A DNA stretch of 64,000 nucleotides from Tyzzerella sp. (GTDB lineage Bacteria; Bacillota; Clostridia; Lachnospirales; Lachnospiraceae). The DNA is taken from NCBI GenBank assembly GCA_017416155.1, contig JAFQDE010000004.1, positions 161,574 to 225,573 on the forward strand, written 5' to 3'. Below the pieces are notes generated by a model, which saw nothing but the letters and a program-made list of their open reading frames with translations, made no database searches and had not been told where the DNA came from. How positions within the stretch are numbered: position 1 is the first letter of the stretch; each line of letters starts with the position of its first letter. Made by a program: the position numbers and the translations under genes. Positions 1 through 9,286 of this stretch are shown here, piece after piece.

Positions 1-307
1 TGCCATTGTAGAAAAAGGGAAAATGAACGTGAATTATTCTGCAAAAGCAATTTTTGATGGAACTGTCAGTGAAAACTTTAATGTCAAAAACATCAAGAAC
101 AATCATTACCCAATTGTCTTTGAAATATTTGATGAAACAGGAGATAGCGTCTATGTATCAAAAAAAATCGAACCGGGATATGAGATAAATCAAATCGAAT
201 TAGAAAAGAAACTGTCAAAAGGAACACATGAATGTAAAATAAAGGTGGGTTATGCGGAAGAAGGAAATGTATCTTCCGCATTTCCTCTTACAATTGAGGT
301 GAGATGA
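1..307 (+). CDS. C-terminal part of a surface-cluster protein (5' truncated by window)
   Basis: The reading frame is open to the window edge (codons from base 2 read AIVEKGK before the first ATG at 23), so this is probably the 3' part of a longer gene, although a 94-residue protein from the ATG cannot be excluded. The visible part has no transmembrane segment, is rich in alternating hydrophobic/polar residues and ends in SAFPLTIEVR, which suggests a beta-sandwich domain. The stop at 305-307 overlaps the ATG at 304 of the next gene (ATGA-type junction), so the two are translationally coupled and belong to the sortase-linked cluster. I do not recognise a named family. A role in a cell-surface or pilus-like structure is inferred from context only. 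Confidence 0.6.
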   Translation, partial: AIVEKGKMNVNYSAKAIFDGTVSENFNVKNIKNNHYPIVFEIFDETGDSVYVSKKIEPGYEINQIELEKKLSKGTHECKIKVGYAEEGNVSSAFPLTIEVR

Positions 308-1905
308 TGAAAAGAATACTATTTTTGCTTATTGCATGTCTGTTCATCGGAACGACTGTGAATGCGAAAAATTCTATGTCGACAGAGGTTCAAATTGCAA
401 TTGAAGCATCAGAAATACAGGAGGAAAAAGCAAGCGGTGTTCAGACCGGAGATGATAAGCAGTCATGGGGATATGTGCTTGCAATCGGAGTCGCTGTTTT
501 GGTAGGTGTATTTTCCTTGGCTCGCAAGAGAAGAAAGACATTTGTGGCTGTGTGGCTCTTGTTTCTATCTTTGTTTTTTGCGAGCAATTCTGCATGCGCG
601 GCAGAAAGTACAGAAAATGTGAGTGTAACGATTCCAAGTAGTATTTCTGTTATATTCGAAAACACAGGTGAAAACAGTATCAGTGATTTTTCGGTTCTTA
701 ATGAGTCAATGGTCCCGATTTCTATCAATAAGATAAATGTGGCTGAGTGCAATGGGTGGCGCCTGTGTCGCAGTAAAGAATCTATACCGGTTGATACAAA
801 ACAGATGTCATTCATCTTTGATGGAAGATGCTTGGAGGCAGGTGAAAATGCATTTGACAGGGTGATAAAAGAAGAAAGCAGTACAAGTTATAATATCAAA
901 ATTTACAGAGGAGCATGGACGACTTCTGCATCGTCAGAGGCTGCTATTCAGATGGAATTTGAATACAGCATTGGAAAAAAAGAGTTTCAATTAAATTTTG
1001 ACGCGAATGGAGGCACACCGGTCGCTTCACAGATGATATGCAATGGAGATGAGATTACCTTGCCAAGTACAGAGCGAGAAGGATATGAACTTGCGGGCTG
1101 GGAAGATTCCGACGGAAAACTGTTTACAGATAAATTTGTCATGCCAATAGGAGACATGACATTAACAGCAAGATGGAAGGAGAAAAAGCCATATGCCATT
1201 TATATTGAAGAAGATACTTCGCTGAGATTTATTCAGTCCGCAGATGAGGTTGTTCCAGGAGGGAGTTACAAAGGAATGACAATTACAAACGTATTTACCG
1301 GATTTGATACGGAAAGGTATACCAGTGTAAAGCAGGTGCCATGGAATGACGGAAAAGGATATAATGTAAGGCATATCAACAAAGTGATTGTAGAAGATAC
1401 GATTCAACCGGTCAGCATTGCCTATTGGTTCTATGAACTCCATGAGGTTGAGTACATTGATGTAAGCAAGTTGGATACCTCCAAAGTGAATGATATGTCC
1501 TATGCATTTTACATATTTGCCCGTAGTTCAACAAAAGTAACATTCATAGGACTGGACAAGTGGAACACATCGAATGTCACAAACATGAAGCGTATGTTTG
1601 GATATGCTGCCGTGAATGCATCAAGTGTTGTCCTTGATATCAGCGGATGGGATGTATCGAACGTGACAGATATGTACAGAATGTTTACTGAGTTTGGTTA
1701 CAATGCTTCGACATTTGGTTTGGGAGATTTGAGTAAATGGGATGTTTCCAACGTAACCGACATGTACGAAATGTTTATCAATGCCGGTTACAAAGCAGAG
1801 TGGTATATGGATCTTAGCGGATGGGATGTATCAAAAGTAACGCGACATGACTATTTCGACAGTGGTATCGATAGGAAGATAGGAGATCCGCAGTGGGCAC
1901 GTTAA
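304..1905 (+). CDS. BspA-like leucine-rich-repeat surface protein with internal sorting-signal-like segment
   Basis: This is a 533-residue secreted protein. Residues 1-21 form a signal peptide. A complete variant cell-wall sorting signal follows at 46-78: VQTGD, a hydrophobic stretch, then RKRRK. Immediately after comes a second signal-peptide-like segment (about 72-99, ending SNSACA). The remainder has an InlB B-type (Listeria-Bacteroides) repeat at about 227-290 (FDANGG ... TARW) and DUF285/BspA-type repeats from about 385 to 515 with the recurring pattern WDVSNVTDMYRMF. The C-terminus (GDPQWAR) has no sorting motif. An in-frame TTG at 517 (residue 72) with GGTAGGTG upstream could start a separate exported protein. 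The next gene is a sortase overlapping by 13 bases. BspA/InlB-type proteins are generally adhesins; that role here is inference. Confidence 0.8.
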   Translation: MMKRILFLLIACLFIGTTVNAKNSMSTEVQIAIEASEIQEEKASGVQTGDDKQSWGYVLAIGVAVLVGVFSLARKRRKTFVAVWLLFLSLFFASNSACAAESTENVSVTIPSSISVIFENTGENSISDFSVLNESMVPISINKINVAECNGWRLCRSKESIPVDTKQMSFIFDGRCLEAGENAFDRVIKEESSTSYNIKIYRGAWTTSASSEAAIQMEFEYSIGKKEFQLNFDANGGTPVASQMICNGDEITLPSTEREGYELAGWEDSDGKLFTDKFVMPIGDMTLTARWKEKKPYAIYIEEDTSLRFIQSADEVVPGGSYKGMTITNVFTGFDTERYTSVKQVPWNDGKGYNVRHINKVIVEDTIQPVSIAYWFYELHEVEYIDVSKLDTSKVNDMSYAFYIFARSSTKVTFIGLDKWNTSNVTNMKRMFGYAAVNASSVVLDISGWDVSNVTDMYRMFTEFGYNASTFGLGDLSKWDVSNVTDMYEMFINAGYKAEWYMDLSGWDVSKVTRHDYFDSGIDRKIGDPQWAR

Positions 1906-2408
1906 AACGGATGCTTTTTGCACTTGGTCTATTACTCTGTATTTATCCCATTGTTGGGCAACACATAAATAAAGTTCAACAGGAGAGCATAGATTCTGAA
2001 GGGGTAATTGGACTAATCAGGATTCCTAAAGTGGATGTTCTGCTTCCTGTTTATGAAGGAACATCAGAAGCAGTTCTCCAAAAAGGAATCGGTCATCTGG
2101 AGGCGAGCAGTGCACCCTCGGGAGGAATCGGCACACACTGTCTATTGGCAGGACATCGAGGGCTTCCGAATGCAGAACTCTTTAGAAGACTGGGAGAACT
2201 GAAGAAAGGTGATTTGTTTTCTATAGAAGACAAGAGTAATACATACACATACCAAGTATGTAACATTCGGGTGGTGAGACCGGAAGAGACAGAGGGACTG
2301 GGGATTTGCAAAGACAGAGACCTAGTCTCTTTGATTACTTGCACACCGTATGGCATCAATACACACAGATTAATTGTAACAGGAGAAAGAATGGAGGCGA
2401 GAAGATGA
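1893..2408 (+). CDS. Sortase, class C-like, short form
   Basis: This is a cysteine transpeptidase that links surface proteins to the cell wall or to each other. The sortase signature is complete: catalytic His in AGHRGLP, Cys in ITCTPYG and Arg in THRLIV. The IPKVDVLLPVYEG and GHLEASSAP segments match pilus-type (class C) sortases. At 171 residues it is shorter than usual for class C. It has one N-terminal membrane helix (about residues 5-20) but lacks the long N-terminal lid and the C-terminal membrane helix. The start is GTG 1893 with AGGAG at 1881-1885, inside the end of the BspA-like gene. The stop overlaps the next gene's ATG. Its neighbours on both sides carry full or degenerate sorting signals and are the likely substrates. 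Confidence 0.88.
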   Translation: MGTLKRMLFALGLLLCIYPIVGQHINKVQQESIDSEGVIGLIRIPKVDVLLPVYEGTSEAVLQKGIGHLEASSAPSGGIGTHCLLAGHRGLPNAELFRRLGELKKGDLFSIEDKSNTYTYQVCNIRVVRPEETEGLGICKDRDLVSLITCTPYGINTHRLIVTGERMEARR

Positions 2409-2980
2409 TACAAAAATGTTTACCTGTTCTAGTTGGCTTCATCATATGTATGTGGCCATTCCCTGCATCTGCAGGGGAAACAGGTAGTATAGAAATGATG
2501 CTACCAAAAGAAATGGCGGGGAGGGAAATCATATATCAAAGAGATGGAGATGAGCTAAAAGAGATTGCAGTAGATGATGAGGGAATTGCCAAGATAGAAG
2601 AATTGCAGGAGGGCAATTATGAAATCAAAATTTCTGAAACAGAGGATTACAACTTCATGCCGATAAGTGTACATATTCCTTGCTGGAGCGAAGAGGAGGA
2701 GCAGATGCTTTATGATATTACAATCATTCCTAAATATTCTGTGAAGGAACAGCAGCCCCCTCAGACTTTTGACAGTCATCAAGTCATGAATTATATCTAC
2801 ATCGGTATAATTTCATTGATAATCCTAGTGATAATGTCTTGTCATAACCGTTTTAATTGTGATACAATGACAGGTAAGTATTCAAAAAACGGAGGACAAA
2901 ACGATGGGAATGACAATGACACAGAAAATCCTTGCAGCTCACGCAGGACTGGACTCAGTAGTCCCGGGTCAGTTGATTGA
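2405..2980 (+). CDS. Small secreted protein with degenerate sorting signal; frame runs into leuC
   Basis: I chose ATG 2405 (GGAGG at 2394-2398, ATGA overlap with the sortase stop) over the in-frame ATG at 2306, which lies inside the sortase gene. The product has a signal peptide (about 1-24, ending FPASAGE), a beta-rich domain, a segment [15 protein letters not shown], then PPQTFDS followed by a membrane helix (about 126-148) and CHNRF. This resembles a C-terminal sorting signal with the TG of the motif changed to TF and a weak positive tail. The frame does not stop there: it continues through the leuC promoter and 77 bases into leuC before TGA at 2978-2980. A sortase substrate or minor pilin-like protein is likely. 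The extra tail suggests that the original 3' end was lost. Confidence 0.65.
   Translation: MIQKCLPVLVGFIICMWPFPASAGETGSIEMMLPKEMAGREIIYQRDGDELKEIAVDDEGIAKIEELQEGNYEIKISETEDYNFMPISVHIPCWSEEEEQMLYDITIIPKYSVKEQQPPQTFDSHQVMNYIYIGIISLIILVIMSCHNRFNCDTMTGKYSKNGGQNDGNDNDTENPCSSRRTGLSSPGSVD
2839..2868 (+). promoter_or_regulatory. Sigma-A-type promoter for leuC
   Basis: TTGTCA (2839-2844) and TACAAT (2863-2868) are separated by 18 bases, 35 bases before the leuC start. The promoter sits inside the end of the preceding coding frame. It is assigned from the sequence only. Confidence 0.6.
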
Positions 2981-4178
2981 AGCAAAGTTAGATGTAGTCA
3001 TGGCAAATGATATTACAGGACCAATGGCAGTTCCTGTATTTAATCAGATGGCAGACAAAGTATTTGATAAAGATAAGGTGGTATTGGTTCCAGACCATTT
3101 CACACCAAACAAAGACATTAAGTCAGCGGAGAATTCGAAATCCATTCGTGAATTTTCAAAATGCCAGTGCTTAAAGCATTATTTTGAAATCGGACAGATG
3201 GGAATCGAGCATGCAATCTTACCGGAAAAAGGAATTGTAGTTGCAGGTGAATGTATCATCGGTGCAGACTCACACACATGTACATACGGCGCACTCGGTG
3301 CATTTTCAACAGGTGTTGGAACAACCGATATCGCAACAGGAATGGCAACCGGAGAACTCTGGTTCAAGGTTCCAAGTGCAATTAAGTTTGTGCTTACAGG
3401 AAAACCAAGTAAGTTTGTAAGCGGTAAAGACATTATTTTACATATTATCGGACGTATCGGAGTTGACGGCGCACTTTACAAATCTATGGAGTTTGTTGGT
3501 GATGGTATTGTACACCTGTCTATGGATGACCGTTTTACAATGGCGAATATGGCAATTGAAGCAGGTGCGAAGAATGGTATTTTCCCTGTGGATGAAAAAG
3601 CAGAGAATTATATGAAAGAGCATTCAAAAAAAGAGTACACAATCTACACAGCAGATGAAGACGCTGAGTACGATGAAGTGATAGAAGTAGATCTTTCTCA
3701 GGTAAGACCAACAGTAGCATTCCCACATTTGCCGGGCAATGCTCATACAATTGATGAGGTCGAGGCAATGGAGCCAATCAAGATTGATCAGGTTGTTATC
3801 GGTTCATGTACAAATGGAAGAATGGAAGATATGAGAAGAGCGGCAGCGGTTCTTAAAGGGCACAAGGTTCATCCGGATGTGCGTGTAATGGTCATCCCGG
3901 CAACACAGAAGATTTATTTACAATGTATTGAAGAAGGCATTGTAACAACATTTATCGAGGCGGGCTGTGCATTCAACACACCAAGCTGTGGGCCATGTAT
4001 GGGAGGACACATGGGTGTTATGGCAGCAGGAGAGAAATGCGTATCTACAACGAATCGCAACTTCGTAGGAAGAATGGGACACGTGGATTCACTCATTTAT
4101 CTTGCATCGCCGGAAGTGGCGGCAGCAAGTGCAATCGTAGGATGTATTGCAAATCCGGAGAAAGTAGGTGACAGATAA
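2904..4178 (+). CDS. leuC: 3-isopropylmalate dehydratase large subunit
   Basis: This is the cytoplasmic [4Fe-4S] enzyme of leucine biosynthesis that, with LeuD, converts 2-isopropylmalate to 3-isopropylmalate. The 424-residue protein has the aconitase-family layout. Cluster cysteines are at 302 (GSCTNGR), 362 and 365 (SCGPCMGG), and [10 protein letters not shown] lies in the N-terminal half. The length and sequence fit the shorter type-2 (about 420-residue) LeuC of Clostridia and archaea rather than the 466-residue enterobacterial form. The close relatives homoaconitase and methylmalate dehydratase cannot be excluded on sequence alone. The start ATG 2904 has GGAGG at 2891-2895. Its stop codon overlaps leuD (TAATG). 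leuA and leuB are not in the window. Confidence 0.93.
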   Translation: MGMTMTQKILAAHAGLDSVVPGQLIEAKLDVVMANDITGPMAVPVFNQMADKVFDKDKVVLVPDHFTPNKDIKSAENSKSIREFSKCQCLKHYFEIGQMGIEHAILPEKGIVVAGECIIGADSHTCTYGALGAFSTGVGTTDIATGMATGELWFKVPSAIKFVLTGKPSKFVSGKDIILHIIGRIGVDGALYKSMEFVGDGIVHLSMDDRFTMANMAIEAGAKNGIFPVDEKAENYMKEHSKKEYTIYTADEDAEYDEVIEVDLSQVRPTVAFPHLPGNAHTIDEVEAMEPIKIDQVVIGSCTNGRMEDMRRAAAVLKGHKVHPDVRVMVIPATQKIYLQCIEEGIVTTFIEAGCAFNTPSCGPCMGGHMGVMAAGEKCVSTTNRNFVGRMGHVDSLIYLASPEVAAASAIVGCIANPEKVGDR

Positions 4179-4669
4179 TGAAAGCATTAGGACATGTATT
4201 TAAATATGGAGACAACGTAGATACAGACGTTATCATTCCGGCAAGATATCTCAACTCTTTTGATGGGAAAGAATTGGCAAGCCATGCGATGGTGGATATC
4301 GACCCTGAGTTTGCAAAAAAAGTACAGCCGGGCGATTTGATTGTGGCAAATAAGAACTTTGGTTGCGGTTCTTCCAGAGAGCACGCGCCACTTTGTCTCA
4401 AGGAAGCAGGCGTAAGCTGTGTAATCGCAGAAACATTTGCGAGAATCTTCTATAGAAATGCAATCAATATCGGGCTTCCGATTATTGAGTGTCCGGAGGC
4501 AGCAAAAGGCATTGAAGCAGGAGATGAAGTGGAAGTGGATTTTGACAGTGGTAAAATCTACAACCGTACCAAAGGAACCGAGTTCCAAGGACAGGCATTT
4601 CCGGAGTTTATGCAGAAGTTAATCGCAGCAGGTGGACTTGTGAATTATACCAATAACAAAAGAAAATAA
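4178..4669 (+). CDS. leuD: 3-isopropylmalate dehydratase small subunit
   Basis: This is the swivelling subunit that pairs with LeuC. The 163-residue protein carries the small-subunit landmarks: [14 protein letters not shown] near the N-terminus and [12 protein letters not shown], the substrate-recognition loop. Its length is typical of the short LeuD that accompanies type-2 LeuC. Translation is coupled to leuC by a one-base overlap. The next gene follows after 17 bases, so leuCD and the NhaC-family gene are probably co-transcribed. Confidence 0.94.
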   Translation: MKALGHVFKYGDNVDTDVIIPARYLNSFDGKELASHAMVDIDPEFAKKVQPGDLIVANKNFGCGSSREHAPLCLKEAGVSCVIAETFARIFYRNAINIGLPIIECPEAAKGIEAGDEVEVDFDSGKIYNRTKGTEFQGQAFPEFMQKLIAAGGLVNYTNNKRK

Positions 4670-4686
4670 GTGGAGAATGAATTGAT

Positions 4687-5970
4687 ATGCAGACAGAGAG
4701 TAAAGGCAGAGCAATTGCTCTGTTACCAATCGGTGTGTTTCTTGTAATCTTCTTGGGTTCAGGAATTATTATGAATGATTTTTATGCAATGCCGGCAATC
4801 GTAGCATTCTTGATTGCTTTGGTGGTAGCATTTATGCAAAACCGTAAGGTGTCGTTCGCAGAGAAATTTGCTATTATATCAAAAGGAGTTGGAGATGAGA
4901 ATATCATTACCATGTGTCTTATCTTCTTATGTGCAGGTGCATTTTCGGGTGCAGTCACAGCGGCAGGTGGTGTGGAGAGTACAGTTAATTTTGGTCTTTC
5001 TATTTTGCCGTCTAATATTGCAGTCGTAGGACTTTTTGTAATCGGATGTTTTATCTCGGTTTCCATGGGAACATCGATGGGAACGATTGCGGCGTTGGCA
5101 CCGATTGCAGTCGGAATCAGTGAGAAGACAGGATATGCCATGGCAATCTGTATCGGTGCAGTTTTGTGTGGTGCGATGTTTGGTGATAACTTATCAATGA
5201 TATCAGACACAACCATTGCGGCGGTTAAGACGCAAGGCTGTGAGATGAAGGATAAGTTCAAAGCAAACTTTTTGATTGTGCTTCCGGCAGCTATTGTGAC
5301 GATTATCATTTTCCTTCTTATTACAAGAAACAGTGATTATCAGATGACTGAGGAACTGACATATAATTTATTCCAAATCCTCCCATATATCTTAGTTTTG
5401 GTAGGAGCATTGATTGGAATCAACGTGTTTGTCGTTCTGATTGGAGGAACAATTGTTTCTCTTATCGTAGGTGTTGCAACAGGTACTTTGGCAGTATCAG
5501 AGATGTTTACTGTTGTCGGAAACGGCGTAACCGGAATGTACGATATTACGGTCATCTCTATTGTGGTAGCATGCATCGTATCACTTGTAAAAGAATATGG
5601 AGGCATTCAATTTATTTTGAATCTAATCCGCAATGGTATTAAAGGAAAGAAGGGTGCTGAGATTGGTATTGCAGGGTTATCGCTTTTGGTTGACGCGTGT
5701 ACAGCAAACAACACCGTAGCCATTGTAATGGCAGGACCGATTGCGAAAGAGATTTCAGAAGAATTCGGTGTAGACGCAAAGCGTTCTGCATCACTTCTTG
5801 ACATCTTTACGTCAGTTGGACAGGGCCTCATTCCATACGGCGCACAACTTTTATCAGCAGCAACCTTGACAGCATTGACGCCATTTGACATTTTGCCATA
5901 TTGTTATTATCCAATCTTAATGGCAGTTAGCGCACTTGCATTTATCTTGTTGAAAAAGGAGAAAAAATAG
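4687..5970 (+). CDS. NhaC-family antiporter-like membrane transporter
   Basis: This is a 427-residue polytopic membrane protein with about 11 hydrophobic segments and the NhaC-family Gly/Ser/Asp-rich loops (MGTSMGTIAALAPIAVG, GDNLSMISDTTIAAVKTQG, DACTANNTVAIVMAGPIA). NhaC relatives exchange Na+ for H+, and some members move organic acids or amino acids. The position between leuCD and thrC, with tight spacing on both sides (17 and 2 bases), makes amino-acid or keto-acid exchange a plausible alternative to pure sodium export. That is inference from context. The start ATG 4687 has GGAGAATG upstream. Confidence 0.8.
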   Translation: MQTESKGRAIALLPIGVFLVIFLGSGIIMNDFYAMPAIVAFLIALVVAFMQNRKVSFAEKFAIISKGVGDENIITMCLIFLCAGAFSGAVTAAGGVESTVNFGLSILPSNIAVVGLFVIGCFISVSMGTSMGTIAALAPIAVGISEKTGYAMAICIGAVLCGAMFGDNLSMISDTTIAAVKTQGCEMKDKFKANFLIVLPAAIVTIIIFLLITRNSDYQMTEELTYNLFQILPYILVLVGALIGINVFVVLIGGTIVSLIVGVATGTLAVSEMFTVVGNGVTGMYDITVISIVVACIVSLVKEYGGIQFILNLIRNGIKGKKGAEIGIAGLSLLVDACTANNTVAIVMAGPIAKEISEEFGVDAKRSASLLDIFTSVGQGLIPYGAQLLSAATLTALTPFDILPYCYYPILMAVSALAFILLKKEKK

Positions 5971-5972
5971 AG

Positions 5973-7460
5973 ATGGAACTTTTATATAAGAGTACTAGAA
6001 ATTCTGAAAAGACAGTGACAGCCTCTGAGGCAATTTTGAAAGGTCTTGCAGACGATGGCGGACTTTTTGTGCCGGTCAGTATTCCGAAATTGGATGTGAC
6101 GTTAAATGAACTCAAAGATATGTCTTATCAAGAGACTGCTTATGTAGTTATGAAACAGTTCCTTACGGATTTTACAGAAGAAGAACTGAAAAGCTGTATT
6201 GCAAAAGCTTATGATTCGAAATTCGACACAGAGGAGATTGTACCGCTTGCGAAAGTAGAAGATACCTATTATCTGGAATTGTTCCATGGAGCAACAATTG
6301 CGTTCAAAGATATGGCACTTTCCATATTGCCACACCTTCTTACAACTTCAGCAAAGAAGAACAATGTACAGAATGAAATTGTGATTCTGACTGCGACCTC
6401 GGGAGATACAGGGAAAGCAGCACTTGCGGGCTTCGCAGATGTAGAAGGAACGAAGATTATTGTCTTCTATCCAAAGAACGGTGTAAGTAAAGTGCAGGAA
6501 CTTCAGATGGTGACTCAGAAGGGTGCAAATACATCCGTTGTTGCAATTCACGGCAATTTCGACTGTGCACAGAGTGGAGTAAAAGCAATCTTTGAAAATA
6601 AAGAGCTTGCAAAAGAGATGCACAAGTTGGGTTATCAGTTCTCGTCTGCAAATTCTATCAACATCGGACGTCTGGTTCCGCAGATTGTTTACTATGTATA
6701 TGCATATGCAAAGCTGTTACAAAATGAAGAAATTGTGGCAGGAGAAGAGATTAACGTGGTGGTGCCTACCGGTAACTTCGGAAATATTCTTGCTGCATAC
6801 TTTGCAAAACAGATGGGTGTTCCGATTGACAAACTAATCTGTGCTTCTAACGATAACAAAGTATTATACGACTTTTTCGAAACAGGCGTATATGATAAGA
6901 ATCGTGAATTTATTCTTACGATTTCGCCATCTATGGACATCTTGATTTCAAGCAACTTGGAGCGTCTTGTCTATATGATTGCAGGATGTGATGCAAAGAA
7001 GAATAGTGAATTGATGGTAGCACTCAAAGAAAAAGGTGTGTATGAACTCTCAGAGGATATGAAGGCCAATCTTTCTGATTTTGCAGCGGGTTATGCAACA
7101 GAAGCAGAAGTTCAGTCCAAGATTGCTGATGTTTATAAGAAGACAGGATATGTGATGGATACACATACAGCTGTAGCGGCATCAGTATATGAGAAATATA
7201 AGGTTGACACTAAGGATAATAAAAAGACAATTATTGCATCAACAGCAAGTCCTTACAAGTTCTCAAGAAGTGTTATGACAGCCATCGACCCAAGATATGA
7301 AGAATTAGAGGAATTCGATCTTATTGATGCTCTTGAAGTGATCTCAAATGTAGAGATTCCAAGCGCTGTGGAAGAGATTCGTGATGCAAAGATTCTTCAT
7401 ACGTTGGAATGTGATGCAGATAAGATGGAAGAAACCGTAAAAAATATATTAAAAAGTTAA
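5973..7460 (+). CDS. thrC: Threonine synthase
   Basis: This PLP-dependent lyase makes L-threonine from O-phospho-L-homoserine in the cytoplasm. At 495 residues it is the longer, fungal/enterobacterial-like class with the N-terminal YKSTRN motif. The Schiff-base lysine is K112 in ATIAFKDMAL, and the phosphate-binding segment TATSGDTGKAA follows. PTGNFGNILAAY is the second cofactor loop. The gene starts 2 bases after the NhaC-family gene, so it sits in the leuCD transcript. The downstream gap holds a new promoter for pckA and no obvious terminator. Confidence 0.95.
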   Translation: MELLYKSTRNSEKTVTASEAILKGLADDGGLFVPVSIPKLDVTLNELKDMSYQETAYVVMKQFLTDFTEEELKSCIAKAYDSKFDTEEIVPLAKVEDTYYLELFHGATIAFKDMALSILPHLLTTSAKKNNVQNEIVILTATSGDTGKAALAGFADVEGTKIIVFYPKNGVSKVQELQMVTQKGANTSVVAIHGNFDCAQSGVKAIFENKELAKEMHKLGYQFSSANSINIGRLVPQIVYYVYAYAKLLQNEEIVAGEEINVVVPTGNFGNILAAYFAKQMGVPIDKLICASNDNKVLYDFFETGVYDKNREFILTISPSMDILISSNLERLVYMIAGCDAKKNSELMVALKEKGVYELSEDMKANLSDFAAGYATEAEVQSKIADVYKKTGYVMDTHTAVAASVYEKYKVDTKDNKKTIIASTASPYKFSRSVMTAIDPRYEELEEFDLIDALEVISNVEIPSAVEEIRDAKILHTLECDADKMEETVKNILKS

Positions 7461-7478
7461 AATATTAACGAACATATA

Positions 7479-7507
7479 TTGACGAAATAATCAATATCTA
7501 GTATAAT
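7479..7507 (+). promoter_or_regulatory. Promoter of pckA
   Basis: TTGACG (7479-7484) and TATAAT (7502-7507) have a 17-base spacer, an almost perfect sigma-A site. Transcription would begin near 7514, leaving a leader of about 65 bases before the chosen pckA start. Confidence 0.75.
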
Positions 7508-7579
7508 GGCAAGGAAAAATTGCTTTTTTATACATATAAGCAAGGAATTATACAAAATGAAAAGAAAGAGGTAGGAAAA

Positions 7580-9184
7580 ATGTCAAAAATCAATTTGGAA
7601 AACTATGGTATTACCGGAACTACTGAAATCGTATACAATCCTTCATACGAAATGTTATTCGAAGAAGAAACAAAAGCTGATTTAGTAGGTTACGAAGTAG
7701 GACAGGAAAGCGAACTTGGTGCTGTTAACGTTATGACAGGTATCTATACAGGACGTTCTCCTAAAGATAAATATATCGTTATGGATGAAAACTCAAAGGA
7801 TACAGTATGGTGGACATCTGACGAATACAAGAACGATAATCACCCAATCTCAGAAGAAGTTTGGGCAGAACTTAAGAAACTTGCTCTTGCAGAACTTTCT
7901 AACAAGAGATTGTTCGTAGTAGACGCATTCTGCGGTGCTAACGCTGATTCAAGAATGGCTATCCGTTTCATCGTGGAAGTAGCTTGGCAGGCACACTTTG
8001 TTAAGAACATGTTCATCATTCCAACAGAAGAAGAACTTGCTAATTTTGAGCCTGATTTCGTTATCTACAACGCATCAAAAGCAAAAGTAGAGAACTACAA
8101 AGAGTTAGGACTCAACTCAGAAACAGCAGTAGCATTCAACATCACAAGCAAAGAACAAGTAATCCTTAACACATGGTATGGTGGAGAGATGAAGAAAGGT
8201 ATGTTCTCTATGATGAACTACTTCCTTCCGCTCAATGGTATTGCTTCAATGCACTGTTCAGCAAACACAGATATGAACGGTGAAAACACAGCTATTTTCT
8301 TCGGCCTTTCAGGAACGGGTAAGACAACATTATCTACAGATCCAAAACGTCTTCTCATCGGTGATGACGAACACGGCTGGGATGATGATGGTGTATTCAA
8401 CTTCGAAGGTGGATGCTACGCAAAAGTTATCAACCTTGATAAAGAATCAGAACCAGACATCTACAATGCAATCAAACGTAACGCATTATTAGAAAACGTT
8501 ACATTAGATAAAGATGGAAAAATTGATTTTGCTGATGGCAGTGTAACAGAAAACACACGTGTTTCTTACCCAATCAGCCACATTGACAACATTGTACGTC
8601 CTGTATCAAAAGCACCGGCTGCAAAAGATGTTATCTTCCTTTCAGCTGACGCATTTGGAGTACTTCCTCCAGTTTCAATCTTGACACCAGAGCAGACAAA
8701 ATACTACTTCTTGTCAGGATTTACAGCAAAACTTGCTGGTACAGAGCGTGGAATCACAGAACCTACACCAACATTCTCAGCTTGCTTCGGTCAGGCATTC
8801 TTGGAATTACATCCAACAAAATATGCTGAAGAATTAGTTAAGAAGATGGAAGAACATGGTTCAAAAGCTTACTTAGTAAACACAGGATGGAATGGAACAG
8901 GAAAGCGTATCTCAATCAAAGATACTCGTGGTATCATCGATGCAATCCTTGATGGATCAATTGCAAAAGCTGAGACAAAGACAATTCCATTCTTCAACTT
9001 CGAAGTACCAACAGAACTTCCGGGAGTTGACACAAATATCCTTGACCCACGTAACACATACGCTGATGCGGCAGAGTGGGAAGTAAAGGCAAAAGACCTT
9101 GCTGGACGTTTCGTGAAGAACTTTGCTAAATACACAACAAATGAAGCTGGTAAAGCTTTAGTTGAAGCAGGTCCACAGTTATAA
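7580..9184 (+). CDS. pckA: Phosphoenolpyruvate carboxykinase (ATP)
   Basis: This enzyme interconverts oxaloacetate + ATP and PEP + CO2 + ADP (EC 4.1.1.49). In anaerobic Firmicutes it often runs toward oxaloacetate for anaplerosis. The start was set at ATG 7580 (AGAGGTAGG upstream, product beginning [10 protein letters not shown]), giving 534 residues, the normal family length. The in-frame ATG at 7520 lacks a ribosome site. The nucleotide-binding kinase loop [11 protein letters not shown] is at about 243-253, followed by the metal-binding [11 protein letters not shown] region. [12 protein letters not shown] near residue 60 is the substrate-binding arginine region. Codon use is strongly biased toward AAA/GTA/GAA/CTT triplets, as expected for a highly expressed gene. 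It is monocistronic: its own promoter upstream and a strong terminator downstream. Confidence 0.96.
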   Translation: MSKINLENYGITGTTEIVYNPSYEMLFEEETKADLVGYEVGQESELGAVNVMTGIYTGRSPKDKYIVMDENSKDTVWWTSDEYKNDNHPISEEVWAELKKLALAELSNKRLFVVDAFCGANADSRMAIRFIVEVAWQAHFVKNMFIIPTEEELANFEPDFVIYNASKAKVENYKELGLNSETAVAFNITSKEQVILNTWYGGEMKKGMFSMMNYFLPLNGIASMHCSANTDMNGENTAIFFGLSGTGKTTLSTDPKRLLIGDDEHGWDDDGVFNFEGGCYAKVINLDKESEPDIYNAIKRNALLENVTLDKDGKIDFADGSVTENTRVSYPISHIDNIVRPVSKAPAAKDVIFLSADAFGVLPPVSILTPEQTKYYFLSGFTAKLAGTERGITEPTPTFSACFGQAFLELHPTKYAEELVKKMEEHGSKAYLVNTGWNGTGKRISIKDTRGIIDAILDGSIAKAETKTIPFFNFEVPTELPGVDTNILDPRNTYADAAEWEVKAKDLAGRFVKNFAKYTTNEAGKALVEAGPQL

Positions 9185-9199
9185 GAAATATGTAATAAG

Positions 9200-9235
9200 A
9201 GCAGTCGCTTATGATAGGCGACTGCTTGTTTTTTA
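9200..9235 (+). terminator. Intrinsic terminator of pckA
   Basis: A nine-base perfect stem (AGCAGTCGC at 9200-9208 with GCGACTGCT at 9218-9226) is followed by a T-rich run (9226-9235). Confidence 0.88.
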
Positions 9236-9254
9236 GTTATATGTGCATTATAAT
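9226..9254 (+). promoter_or_regulatory. Probable promoter of the PfkB-type kinase gene
   Basis: TTGTTT (9226-9231) and TATAAT (9249-9254) lie 17 bases apart. The -35 element overlaps the tail of the pckA terminator. Confidence 0.55.
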
Positions 9255-9286
9255 GGTGTAAGAAAAAGAAAAGTCGAGGAATATAT

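Noticed and set aside
2306-2404. N-terminal extension of the small secreted protein from ATG 2306
   Set aside because: It lies inside the sortase gene, has no ribosome site, and would bury the signal peptide that begins at 2405.
2904-4669. Aconitase or homoaconitase instead of LeuCD
   Set aside because: Separate large and small subunits of 424 and 163 residues with TAATG coupling fit LeuCD best; other hydro-lyases of the family remain a minor alternative.
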